A stretch of 45,588 nt of DNA, taken from positions 1 to 45,588 of the forward strand of contig JAIWNI010000155.1 of assembly GCA_025331435.1 (NCBI GenBank), read 5' to 3'. Of this stretch, positions 10,622-21,462 are shown piece by piece. The position numbers were made by a program, and so were the translations under genes. The notes below the pieces were generated by a model, which made no database searches, had not been told where the DNA came from, and saw nothing but the letters and a program-made list of their open reading frames with translations. Position 1 is the stretch's first letter, and every line of letters starts with the position of its first letter. The DNA is from Choanephora cucurbitarum (Eukaryota > Mucoromycota > Mucoromycetes > Mucorales > Choanephoraceae).

Positions 10622-11481
10622 TATAGCACAAACTGCAAATAAAATTACATCACCTATTCAATTGTTGATCTCTTCGATAGCAACCAACTACATAGAGCAG
10701 CCATATCAATCAAGAGCAATAAAAACGAGCAATAAAGCCATTATAATATCCGCTACTATAAACACATTTGCAAATGTCTGAATAGATAAAATACCTCTTC
10801 TCCACTTTCTTTATTCGTTTTGATGATAATTTGATTAGCCAAATAAAACTGTATTATCAGTCTCAAAATATTTGCTTCTATCTTTCCTCTCAGATCTTAC
10901 TTTGATGATACCAAAATGTTACAGTTACACTTTGAAGCAAAGGTTTTTCGTGTGAAGACGATGGAGTCCCATCAAGCTTTTATTTTTTTACAGTCTTCGA
11001 CCATCTAGTTTCATATATCCATATTTGAGGCATCACTTATTTTCTTTTTAGGGTATCAGTGCTAAAAGTCAACAAAAAGTGGCGTCATGGAGTCTATAGA
11101 GATATGCTGCAATTTTTCTTTGTCGAGACACTTACCAACACATTTGATAGAATATGAAACGAAACCTTTGAAATCATGCAAGTAAAATCCCACCGACCCT
11201 ACTTAGCTATCTTGGAAGGACTCCTTGATTAGTTCCCATCCCTTCCTTCTACTTGATGTTTGACACCTAACCCACTCATCTAACTATTATTTTTTACGTT
11301 CTATCTCACAAGGGTTTTTAAGTGCTCTTTCATTTCGATCTGTCCCAAGCAATTCTGTCTCAATAGATTGTACAGAAATTAAATAAATATATCTCTTGCC
11401 GTTACACAACGATTAATGCTTATTCATTGACCGATTCTGTTTTCTTTCTTTTTCTATTTTTACTTGAAGCAGACGAAAGAA
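10622..11481. other. intergenic region, no gene seen
   Basis: About 860 bp between the right end of the transposon and the SOG2-like gene. I looked for upstream exons with leucine-rich repeats, which other SOG2 proteins have, and saw none. A T/C-rich tract at about 11439-11460 precedes the start codon. Confidence 0.45.
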
Positions 11482-12727
11482 ATGAAGCAAGCTGCCAACC
11501 CCTTATCTCTCACTCGCATTGATTCGGAAGCCACAGAGCACGAAGCATCTACGTATCTTCAAAAGACCAACACTCAACGTAGTATAGAGACGACAAGCAA
11601 AAGTGTGATAGAAGCTTCACAAACTATTTTATTCACTGCCTCCACTCTTCAGCGGACAATCACTCGTTGTATAAACTGCATTGGCAATGACAGTCTTCAT
11701 GCTGCGTTCTCACCTATCCTTCAAAAATCCAAATTGAGTACAGAGAAATTATTGTCGTTACTAGATCTAGCTGAAAAACGACCTGAACTTTGTCAAGATC
11801 TCATTCAGATAACCAAACACTGCATCCTGATTTTGAAAGAATTGTGTTGGACGCTGAGAACGCGTTTATCAATTGTCGTTCAGGGCCTTGATGCCAAGTT
11901 CTCTCGAAATCTGTTGATGAATCTCTATAGTGCCACTGTCGACATGAAAGATGTTTGGCTAGTCATTCAACCCTTCCTATCAGTTGATTCTTCTACCACA
12001 CTTTTGTCCTTCAAATCCATGTCCCGACAACTTTCACAAAGCGAAACACAATCGCTACAATCACCCTCTCAATCACTCGCCGATGCAGATCATCAACTCT
12101 ATACCCATCTTAGAAGTGCCATCTCAAATTCACTGCACGTTTTAACCACACTCCGACAATCCATTGACGAGACATTACAGACGCCCATTGCTAGCAGCCT
12201 GAAGGAAAAGCTGACAGAGTTATCTCGACAGGCGCAATACACTATAGAGTTATCGCATCAACTGGACAAGAGTATAGAGGCGAATATGGCTAGTAGTAAG
12301 GAGGAATCTTTATTAGCGCTTCCACCAAACGAATGTCTTCGGCAGATATGGGGAGATACAAGTGTTCATTTGAAGGTAGGCTTTTGATATGAGAGAGATG
12401 ATAAACCAAAAAAAAAACTAAAATCATATTATACAGGCAATTGTAAATGTCATGACGTTCATTCGATCTATATCAAAAGAAGAAGAGTTTTCATGGCCAA
12501 AATCAATCAAGCAAGGATGCCTTTATATGACCAGAATGACAGCGGAAGTAGCCAAATTATGGAACAGCCATAGTACCTTTGCTGAGAATGGTCTCTTCCT
12601 TGGCAGATATGAAAGAAGCTCCAGTGTTTCTTCTGTCGATCAGTATGCTTCTTCTTCACCTGCTGCTACTGCTACTACTCATACTATTCCTAACGATATA
12701 CCCATTCAACATCGTGCTAAGCAATAA
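11482..12727 (+). CDS. SOG2-like RAM signalling pathway protein
   Basis: Model: join(11482..12375, 12437..12727), 394 residues. SOG2 is a scaffold of the RAM network, which controls the NDR kinase Cbk1 and so cell separation and polarised growth. The fit to the SOG2 domain (PF10428) is by pattern. SVIEASQTILFTASTLQRTI and LSTEKLLSLLDLAEKR match its helices near residues 42-105. After those come a second half with HLRSAISNSLHVLTTLRQSI and CLRQIWGDTSVHLKAIVNVM, the last made by splicing. It ends with MTRMTAEVAKLW and a Ser/Thr-rich tail. The open frame runs up to a TTG at 11464, but the first ATG is 11482. Unlike ascomycete SOG2 it has no leucine-rich repeats. Family assignment is probable, not certain. 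Confidence 0.68.
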
Positions 12728-12868
12728 ATATTGTATTCTAGTGATTGCTTATTCTTTTTTTTTTGGGTATTCACCTTATAACATTGGAGATTTGGTCTGT
12801 TCAACCACTGAATTAGAAGTCCGTGTAAATGCGAAGACACTGGTTCTTTTTAAATTTTTTTTTCGAGT

Positions 12869-13451
12869 ATGTCACGACTGTTTATAAGATCACTGTCTTA
12901 TAAACGTACCCCTCACTACGATGGCTGGTGGGATCTAATCCTAAACAAAGCGAGTCTTCCTACAGTTACGGCGACTGAAAGAATGCCACTCTCTATACCC
13001 TTTGAAGCGATTGAACCGATTCAAACATCAACTACATCCGCAGTTGCTAGTCAGCCTACGGTTGTTTATTTAAAAGGAAAACCTATTCAATTACCTCAAA
13101 AACCTGCCTCACCTGATAACTGCTGTATGAGGTAAGAGTTAGATCATTTTGTTAAAGAAATAACTGCTCATCTTATTTTTTTCTTGTGCATTCTAGTGGC
13201 TGTGTTCATTGGTAAGTGATAAGTAAACCAAGCTTACTGTTTGATTGATTGTATTCGTCTCTAGCGTATGGGATTTGTATCAAGAAGATATGGAGGAATA
13301 CATTGAAAAGAAGAGAGAAATCAGAGATCAATTTAAAGAGGCAGGTGAATCAATACCACCAGAACTACAAAAGAGACAAGATGATCAAGCTGAGGAGATG
13401 GATCCAACCATGAAAGCTTTTTTAGAAATGGAGAAAAAACTCAAAAGATAG
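12869..13451 (+). CDS. UPF0651 / oxidoreductase-like (OXLD1) mitochondrial protein
   Basis: Model: join(12869..13131, 13197..13211, 13265..13451), 154 residues. The middle exon is only 15 nt, flanked by good GTAAG donors and TAG acceptors. Splicing gives CCMSGCVHCVWDLYQEDMEEY at about residues 86-106, the signature of the Oxidored-like domain (PF09791; human OXLD1 and yeast YPL107W belong here). Without the microexon the Cys motif is lost. The N-terminus (SRLFIRSLSYKR) looks like a mitochondrial targeting sequence. The C-terminus is charged and helical. The biochemical role of the family is not established; the four Cys suggest metal or redox chemistry. It is convergent with the P450 reductase gene about 130 bp downstream. 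Confidence 0.87.
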
Positions 13452-13585
13452 AATTAGAGCTGTACATAGACACATAGATGATAAATTTTTAATATTCTAT
13501 TAAGTTATTGTAAAGATGAAGGAGGAGGGGAAATGAAGAGAGAGGGGGGGGATCGTATTAATTTATAAAAGTTTATGTACAGAAA

Positions 13586-15881
13586 TTAAGCCCAGACATC
13601 TTCCTGGTAACGACCTGTGGTTCTCAGAGTCTTGACATATTCATGGGCTTTAGTTTCCTCCATGCCACCAAACTGTTGAGCGAAACGCACAAAGGTTTGA
13701 TTAACATCGCGAGCCATGACCTTGGCATCACCACAGACATAAACATAAGCACCCTTTTCTAATAACTTCCACATTTCTTCACCATGTTCCATTAAGCGAT
13801 GTTGTACGTAAACCTTTTGTGCTGTCTCACGAGAGAAAGCAGTGATCAAACGAGAGTCACCACCTAATGTCTCAAACAATTCAGGCCATTCATCAGCATA
13901 CAAGAAATCTTGCTGAGAATTACGACAACCAAAGAACAGGACTGATGTACCAACAGGCTTACCCTCTTTCTTCTGAAGAGCACGTTCACGTACAAAGCCA
14001 CGGAAGGGAGCAACACCAGTACCTGGACCGACCATGATGATAGGAACAGTGGGGTTACGAGGCAATTTGAATTGAGAGCGACGTACATGAACAGGTACGC
14101 GGGCTTGATTTGTTTCAGCACTAAAGAGACCATCACGGGGACCAGGCAGGTGATAGTGAGGGCAAACAGTATCAGGTTCAAGGTGGTTGATAGCTTCGTG
14201 CAAGCGCCAAAGGTAGTTGGTATTGACACCATAGACTGTACGATGAGAAGAAGCGTCTGGAGTGTATTGCAAGGTGACAGCAGTAACCGAGATTTTTTTA
14301 GGGTCTTCTTTGGCAGATGAAGAGATGGAATAGTAACGTGGCTGAAGACGAGAGACTGCTTCAACAATCAAATCGAAAGGTACACTGGCAAAGCTACTGT
14401 TGCTTTCCATACCTTCTGACTCAGCCAACATTTCCAATACTTCACCCAAGTTGCGAGTGACATCATTCACACGAACACGATATTCATCTTTATCCGTAGC
14501 TAACTTACGTAACACATCCTTTGACTTTTCGGTGGGAGCATAATCAATCAAGGCCATCAAGGTTTGACGAGGAACAACAGCACAAATATCAAGGTAGTGA
14601 CGGAATACAGAGCGATAGGTAGTGGGGACAGGGAAAGGATGTTGTTTAGGGGCTGCGGTATCAATTGCCTGAACACGAATGACAGTGTCCAACTTATCAG
14701 CCAAACCAAGCACTCGGGCAAGTCTTTCTACTTCAATCTCGTTGTTGATAGGCCAGATAGCAACATGATCACCTGTTTGATAGCTAAGATTGGTTTCGGA
14801 AATATCAATTTCCATGTGCAGACAATGGCGATCGGTATTTTTGAATAAATCTCTTGATGTAATAGGTGCATTATAAGGACGCTTAGCATCGTAAACAGCA
14901 CGTCTAATAAACAGTCAGTTCATTTGTATCCCCATACACATAAAAATGATACTTACGATCCTTCTTTAAGCCATTCGCTTAATTCACCCAGATAGATCTT
15001 GGCCTTGTCAAATTCAGTTAATTCTTCAACACTATAGACAGCCTGTCGAGGGCCTGATTGTACGTTGGATTCATCTACACCCAAAGCCTCACAGAAAGCA
15101 GGCCACATCTCTTCTTGCCATGCCAAAAAGTCTTCTTCTAGTGAGCCGTCGTCATCACCTTCACCACGCTCACCAATACGCTTAGCACCCAAGGCTTTTA
15201 AGCGGTTATCAACCTTTCTGATAACTTCATTGTAGTGTTCATATGTCTTATTGCCAAGACCAAAGGCAACATAACGCAAGTTCTCAAGACGATCCGTCTC
15301 AGAGAATTGAGGTTCTTCATCAGTAACCAAATCCCAAAAGTCAACAGCATTGTCCGTGGGTTCACCTTCACCATAAGTGGCCATGACGAAAAAAACAAGA
15401 CAGTCTTCAGGGACTGTATCAAGGTAGTTGAGGTCATATTGCTCAATGTCAGCTGTCATGGCGCTGATACCATACCGTTGGGTACATTCTTTAGCGAGGC
15501 GAGATGCGTAGTCTTCAGCTGTACCGGTTTGAGAACCGTAAAAGAAAATGACTCGACGACCCTAGAGTTGGTAAAGTTAACTTATCCATTGCCATTCATA
15601 AAGGGTAACAAATGGTTTTCACCAAAGCTTCGTTTTGTCTTTTGTGTTTTTCTCCCTTTTTGTATATTTACCTGTTCCTTCATCACCTTGACAAAGTTGC
15701 GTTCTTTCTTTGGTGCCTTAGTTTCTTGTTCAACTGCAGGTTTAGCTTGTTCTGTAGAATTAGACTTGAACAGTCTGTTGGCAATTTGATGTCTAGCAAA
15801 CCAAGCAATGGTACCGAGACCGATGGTGCCAAGAAATACAATATCTAATGTGTCTAGTACGTGTTGTGAATGTTTTGTCAT
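13586..15881 (-). CDS. CPR1: NADPH-cytochrome P450 reductase
   Basis: Model: complement(13586..14903, 14957..15561, 15672..15881), 710 residues. It moves electrons from NADPH through FAD and FMN to ER cytochromes P450 such as CYP51, and to squalene epoxidase and heme oxygenase. The N-terminus has one membrane segment (about residues 13-27, IVFLGTIGLGTIAWF). Exon 2 is the flavodoxin domain: YGSQTGTAEDYA (FMN phosphate), ATYGEGEPTDN and FGLGNKTYEHYN. Exon 3 holds the FAD and NADPH modules: RYYSISSS, VGPGTGVAPFRGFVRER, YVCGDAKVMARDV, and the C-terminal DVWA with the conserved Trp that stacks on FAD. Length and order are canonical. Yeast calls this gene NCP1 and filamentous fungi cprA; the symbol given is generic. 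Confidence 0.97.
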
Positions 15882-16773
15882 TTTTATCAAATCTAAAGGA
15901 ATAGAGAAAAGAAAAGAAAAAAGCTAAACAAAGAAAAAGAATAGTACTATAAATAATATATATCAAAAAAAAGGGGAGGGGTTATTTTTTTCATCCAATC
16001 AAATGATCCCAGATTAGGGAGGGTATTCGGGCCTAAGCTTCATCCGGCTCTCTTTTAGTTTTAATTCTTAATTGGTTGTATTCCACATGCAAAACAGTAA
16101 AATTCATAACTGAATTGGGTTGGTTACTACATCTCGATTTCTTTTGTGCATCTTGTAACTTTTTCTTTCCGCATACAGTTTTCACGGAGGTACACTCCGA
16201 AAATATTGAAAATCGCTTGATTGCAGCCGAAATTACTTTTGGTCAATACAACAGTTACGAGAAATATTGAGAAGACATTGTGCACGTTAAATCATCTATG
16301 TGAAAGAAGATCTATTCAAAATTCTGTTATTGAATGGCTTGTACTCACATAGCTAATTGATTTAATTTCTTGCATATAAATGCCCAATGGTTACACAATC
16401 TTCTGATTTACAGGGCTGGGCGCTTGCTATGGTACGTTATTTAAAGCGACCAGTTTTCAAATAGTAAAGAAAAAATCCTCATTGATATCCAGAAAAGAGG
16501 TTTTGAGATCGGGGATAAGGTAATCTGTCGACTGAAAGAAAGAAGAATGGCCCTTGCTAAAACTTTGAGGTTACATAATAACAGAAATTAGCTTCTTATC
16601 AAATGATCAGTATCAGCACATAACTATCTTTTGGCCAATGTCAAGTGCACGTTGAGTTCCGGATACTACAGAATTGCTGTCAATTTGCTAGAAACAACAA
16701 CTTATTGAGAAATGTTGAAGGTGGCAGTTGTGGATATTGGCTTGAATGCCGAAATGACACAAATTTTGAAGTA
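15882..16773. other. intergenic region, no gene seen
   Basis: P450 reductase promoter region followed by AT-rich DNA up to the MITE. An open frame at 16076-16270 has no recognisable features. TA at 16772-16773 is the probable target-site duplication of the MITE. Confidence 0.45.
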
Positions 16774-17345
16774 CAGTCATCCCTCGATTTAGGGAACGGG
16801 ATTTAGGGAACGATTTCGATTTAGGGAACGGTCTTAAGGGAACCGAACTTCTGTTACCGCTTAATGTTCCTCATTATTGCTTCAAGGAATAAGGAACGGT
16901 CTTGTGGCAACCCGTTCCTTATTTTATTTCATATGACGTTTGTGAGAGCCAACTATATCGTAGAATTACTTTATAAATTGTCTTCTTTACTCTGTTTTAG
17001 ACAGTCTCGATAAAATAAGAGCAATAACTTTTTGCAATGTCATGTTGAATATTGTATCAAAAATTCAATTTAATTTGAGATCATGATACCATTCTGATGA
17101 AGATTATACTATGAACTTTTTATGCGAGAATTTGTGTATCTTCCATAATTTTATTGCATCACACGCTTTATATCAAACACTTACAACAGTAATGACATCG
17201 GAGTGCTATCAAAATAAAGGTGTGAAGCTAGTACAACCAGTATAAAATATTATCCTGTGGTGCTTTATTTTTAATACGGACCGATATTGATTTAGGGAAC
17301 GGTTGTGAGGGAACCGAAGCCTTTCCCGAAATCGGGGGATGGCTG
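16774..17345. mobile_element. non-autonomous Tc1/mariner (pogo-like) element (MITE)
   Basis: A 572-bp element flanked by TA on both sides (16772-16773 and 17346-17347). The left end reads CAGTCATCCCTCGATTTAGG, and the right end, reverse-complemented, CAGCCATCCCCCGATTTCGG. These are imperfect inverted repeats of the kind found in pogo/Fot1-type mariner elements. The left part holds three copies of GATTTAGGGAACG in direct orientation, and a fourth lies near the right end. The inside has no open frame, so it would depend on a transposase elsewhere. Confidence 0.72.
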
Positions 17346-17586
17346 TAGGAAGCTTTGGCTCTTTTTTTAGGGTAAGCAACGTAATTGAGAAAGATCTGAA
17401 CAACATGAAGCAATTTTCTGATTGAGCCGATGAAACACTGGTTAATGCTATTAGATATAGCGCACTATTTTATACAGCTTAATTCTTAGCAAAACGTCCT
17501 CACCCAACAGCTTGAATCTTTTGCAAAGCACTTCCTCCATCCATGTTGAAAGTATTCTTTTTTTAAAAAGCTTTTGTTCCTCAAAG

Positions 17587-18294
17587 ATGACTGTTACCCT
17601 CAATCTACCTTAGTATAAAATTGTTGATGCGAATAAGCTTAAACATCATAGAGAAATCATGACCAAACTGAACATTACCAACAAAGTTGTACATGAGGTA
17701 AAAGCTGACCTTGACTATGATACAATGAAATTTACATGGTGTTCTAAGTATTGTTTATGTAATAACGCGCTGAGGCAGTATACAAGTTTTGATCATGCTA
17801 GCACTATAGTATGTAAGAGAGGTTAATCAAACATTGATCCTGAGGTTCAAAAGTACACCAAAGCTTAAAATAGAGCTGAAAAAAGCAAGGCAAAGAGAGA
17901 GAGAAGCAACTGTGGTTCAGGGAAGCATATCCAAGCAGCATAAAAGACTCAGAGTGCTACCGGAAGATTGAACAGAAAAAGCTAGAAAACCATATTTGTA
18001 ACACTTTGCATGGTCTGAGCAACGAATGCCATTCTCAAGATGACTGTTGTCACCCAAGGAGAAGAAATACAAGGCATATACATCAAATTTGCTGATTACA
18101 CAAATGAGTGGTTTTTAGCAATTAACCCTGTCCTTCAAATACCAGACACACAATACCACCTTATGACTGTTGTCAAGGTATTGCTTGATCTGTTGAGACG
18201 ACAAGTACAAAATAAAACTACAAAACTAAATATGATCTGTACGGCTAGTGACAATTTACAATTAACAGTAGTTTTATTTAAATTAGTATTTTAA
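17587..18294 (+). pseudogene. decayed coding sequence, family unknown
   Basis: From an ATG at 17587 a frame with coding-like composition continues for more than 130 codons, interrupted by several in-frame stops (for example after TVTLNLP and after IVCKRG). It includes HHREIMTKLNITNKVVHEV and a Cys-containing CSKYCLCNN. A second open frame (18040-18294) overlaps its end and begins with the same ATGACTGTT as the first. No family recognised. It sits between a MITE and further remnants, so it is probably the relic of a mobile element gene. Could be chance. Confidence 0.3.
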
Positions 18295-18452
18295 GCGTGA
18301 ATGTATGCATGTAAGTTTCTCTCTTTTTCAGTTTTATTTTTTCTTTCTTTTCAGGAGTATTTAATGATAACATCCTACTACAGCAGGAATAGCAAAGTAA
18401 GAGACACTCAATTTTTAATTAAGCGTTCAATGATTAAAACCTACAGCCAATG

Positions 18453-19640
18453 CTATGTTTCAAAGGATTTTTTGTTTGTTGCATATTTCAACCAAGCGGT
18501 GGTTAACAATTGATTGGATGAAATAAATAAAGTTTTTGATTCATGCTGATCGTCCCTGAAACTACCTTGAACATAGTATCTGTGGAGTTCTAGTTGAACA
18601 AGCGACATTAGCTTTGAATACTCATGTAGGCAAAGTACTTTTTCTAAGCCTGCATTTATCAGCAATATATCAGGCGAAGCAATCGTCCATGCTTGTATGA
18701 TATCGACAACATTTTTTTTCTTTCATACTAATGACAATGTATAAAGCGTGATTATTAGGGTCACTCAATAACCCAAAAGTTACATGGGCTTTTATTGGTT
18801 TACACAAATTCCATAGATGATAAAAGTTTCATGTAGAAAAAGATATAGTGTTATTGAGCCCCTCCCACCCCTATTGTGAGCTTAATGACACAAAGTAGAA
18901 CTGTGTCTTTATTCAACATTTGAAGCATCTATCATCATTTTAGATGGAGAAAAAATCAAATCATAACAATTCGAAGAAACTTTTTGACTGGGCACATGGA
19001 TGAAACCAGAATTGACTTAATAGCTTACTGGACACTCAGCCTTAGTAGATAGGGTGATAAGATCGCAATTGCATAATGGGTACCATCTTCTATGTTGTTC
19101 ATATTGTGTGTAACATCAAAACAATTCTGTTGCAATAAGTCAAGGTACCCAGCTTGGCATGAAATACTAATTATGTAGGAGAGAATCACAATTGAATAAG
19201 CCAAAGCTTCACTGACTCATGTACTTTTTTATGAAGCTCGTGATGTGCTTTTTCAGTTTCCACAAAGATTTTATCTATATCACTGCTATCTAAGAACTGG
19301 TCTCTGTCAACAGAACCAAAAGATGATCAGGCAGTAAACTCAAAAAACGCCTGTTCAAAGCAACACAAATGTTACGCTTCTTATAACCCTCACAAAGATG
19401 GCTCTTAACTAGCTGCTTTACAGCGACAGACAAGGAAAGGAATCTGAGATCTTCAGCGCTTCCAGTTACTTGGTTGTACTGTTCATCGCTGGAGATGTAG
19501 TTTTTTTTTGGTAGTTGACTTTAAATACACTTGACAACACCAACTTGGTATTCACGCTGAATATAGTCAGCATAGCCTGAAAGAGACATGGTGTTGTCAG
19601 TGGTCTCAACAAAGACGCAAAGTAAAGGATAGATGAAGAC
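18453..19640 (-). pseudogene. decayed gene on the minus strand, probably transposon-derived
   Basis: Three coding-like blocks lie in order on the minus strand, in different frames and broken by stops. The first is about 19640-19330, with TMSLSGYADYIQREYQVGVV and then AVKQLVKSHLCEGYKKRNIC. The second is about 19300-19180, with SSDIDKIFVETEKAHHELHK. The third is about 18715-18453, with IIQAWTIASPDILLINAG and LMSLVQLELHRYYVQGSF. No intron arrangement joins them. The composition is protein-like, but I recognise no family. Most likely a dead mobile-element gene. Confidence 0.33.
18756..18873. mobile_element. possible short MITE
   Basis: A 118-bp segment that starts TAGGGTCACTCAATAAC and ends with GTTATTGAGCCCC followed by CCCACCCCTA. 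Read from the outside, both ends give TAGGG and then CTCAATAAC, with a spacer of unequal length. TA at each end could be a target duplication. No coding capacity. It lies inside the decayed minus-strand gene. Confidence 0.35.
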
Positions 19641-19978
19641 ATGCGAATTCAGATGAGGTCAATTTTTAATATTAAAGGAAGACAAAAGATTAGCAATTGA
19701 AAAAAAAAAAGGATTGTGATCACGACTGTTTGACGTCTTCACTCTTATCTAAGTGCTACAATTAACAAATCATGCCTAAAGTCTTATCTTAAGGAAAAAT
19801 GGGTACAAAAATTTCCATTGTGGATAGTGTCTGAAAAAAAAAAACTCGAAAACCAAGTGAGACGCCTTGTGCAACCGCCAATGAAGTACGGTGATTGAAA
19901 CAAAACTATAGGTTGGCTTCTTTTTTTTTCTCATTTTTTCTTCCTCCTTTTTTGTTTTATTGTTTTCTCTGATAGACA

Positions 19979-21123
19979 ATGTCTTTTAATGATTTAGAAC
20001 AGGGCCTTGGTGTTTCTAGCTCTTCTAGAAACAGGCCAAAGCAACAACAATTAGGTAAGTTTTGATTTGTTCCTTTCTTACCATAATAAACTTATACACA
20101 GTGTTCGATAGATGGTAGTGACAATGATTATAAGAAATTGACACAGAGGGTCTCTCAACAAGTGTTTCATATCAATGGAAATATCACCAGTATCGAAAGA
20201 CTCATTGGCTTCTTGGGCACCTCAAAAGATTCTACTGATATTCGAAACAAACTGCAAGTATCTTGACTTTGTATTCTTCTCTCTTTTAACTCATGATGTA
20301 TTTAGACATGACGTAACAGAAGGAACACGCGATTTGATCAAAGACACAACAGCAGATATCAAAATGCTGTCTCAGTATCAAACATCAGATCCAAAAAAGA
20401 TAGTAAGTTGAATTCATAAGATTTGGAACACATAATTGATGAGCATTTCTTAGCGTCAACGCAAACTGGAACAGCAAAAACTGTCAAAGGATTTCCAAAA
20501 AGTATTAGCCGAATTTCAGAATATTCAGAGAGAGTCTGTATCGAAACAAAGAGAGTATGTGGATAAGAAGAAAGCCAGTACAGCAGTACTTCAATCTCAA
20601 GTGGAGTAAGTAGTTTCTTCATTTATGCAGTCTGTCAAGTATTTCTTATTAATACCTCAGTCAAGTGATGAAGTGGATATGGTTCAACAGGAACAACAAC
20701 AGTTGCTACAACAAGAAGATGCACAGAGACGCATTCAGATTGAAGCCCTTGATAATGAAATTGAGTTTAATGAAACTTTGATTTCTGAACGTGAAAATGA
20801 GATCCAAGGTATTGAGCAAGGTATCACAGAGTTGAACGAGATCTTCCGTGATCTTGGTATGCTTGTTAATGAACAAGAAAGTGGTATTCGTAAGTATCTT
20901 TAGAGATTTTTATGAACTTGTTGAGTACTAAACAAAGAAAACCTTATTAGAGAGCATTTACGGCAATGTGCTCAACATCTCACAAAACACGAAGCAAGCC
21001 TCTGAAGAACTGACGATAGCTAATCGTCACCAAAAAAGAGCCAGGAAGAATATGTGTTGCTTTATGCTGATTATCACTATTGTTGGCTGTGTGTTGGCTT
21101 TGATTATTGTTGTAGCCAAATAA
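19979..21123 (+). CDS. PEP12: endosomal syntaxin (Qa-SNARE, Pep12/syntaxin-7 type)
   Basis: Model: join(19979..20054, 20112..20253, 20306..20402, 20454..20605, 20666..20889, 20951..21123), 287 residues. A Qa-SNARE drives fusion of vesicles with endosomes or the vacuole. Exons 2-4 encode the N-terminal Habc bundle (YKKLTQRVSQQVFHINGNI onwards). Exons 5-6 encode the SNARE helix: IQGIEQGITELNEIFRDLGM, then VNEQES with the Gln of the zero layer, then SIYGNVLNISQNT. A basic Cys-containing stretch and a C-terminal anchor (MLIITIVGCVLALIIVV) end the protein. The ELNEIFRDLG phrase is typical of syntaxin 7/Pep12. Intron 2 uses a GC donor (GCAAGT at 20254) and is the only choice that keeps the frame. 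Intron 4 has two possible solutions; the one given uses GTAAGT and a CAAG acceptor. Confidence 0.9.
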
Positions 21124-21462
21124 CATAATACCCCCCCCCTCATCTTTTTCTTTTCTATCTTATTGTTATTTATATCTATTTTCTTCAAAAATAGTAAATC
21201 CGAAAACGATTCAAACAAATACGGGATACTGTCAGTTTCAAGTATTAAAAAAAAAAGGGTGTGATCTTTTGTAAGCCTTTGTAGTGTTAAAAAAAAGGGG
21301 AAGAAAAGTCATATACCACACGTGTTGATTATAAACAAGAACCCACCAATGCGTTGATAAGAAAGTTGTCATTGTTTGTTTGTTGCTGCTTTTATTTCTC
21401 TATTCTTTTTTCTTTCTTTCTTTCTTCTTTTCTTTTTGAAATTTTCTCTTTAAAGGAACACA
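21124..21462. promoter_or_regulatory. intergenic region upstream of the TMEM62-like gene
   Basis: Starts with a poly-C run after the syntaxin stop (21131-21139). Ends with a long TTTC-repeat pyrimidine tract (about 21395-21455) just before the ATG. No gene seen. Confidence 0.4.

Noticed and set aside
5596..10623. A 3-bp target-site duplication for the transposon
   Set aside because: With ends drawn at CACTG the flanks are TAT and ATA, which are complementary but not a direct repeat; TA/TA with a T-extended terminus fits better.
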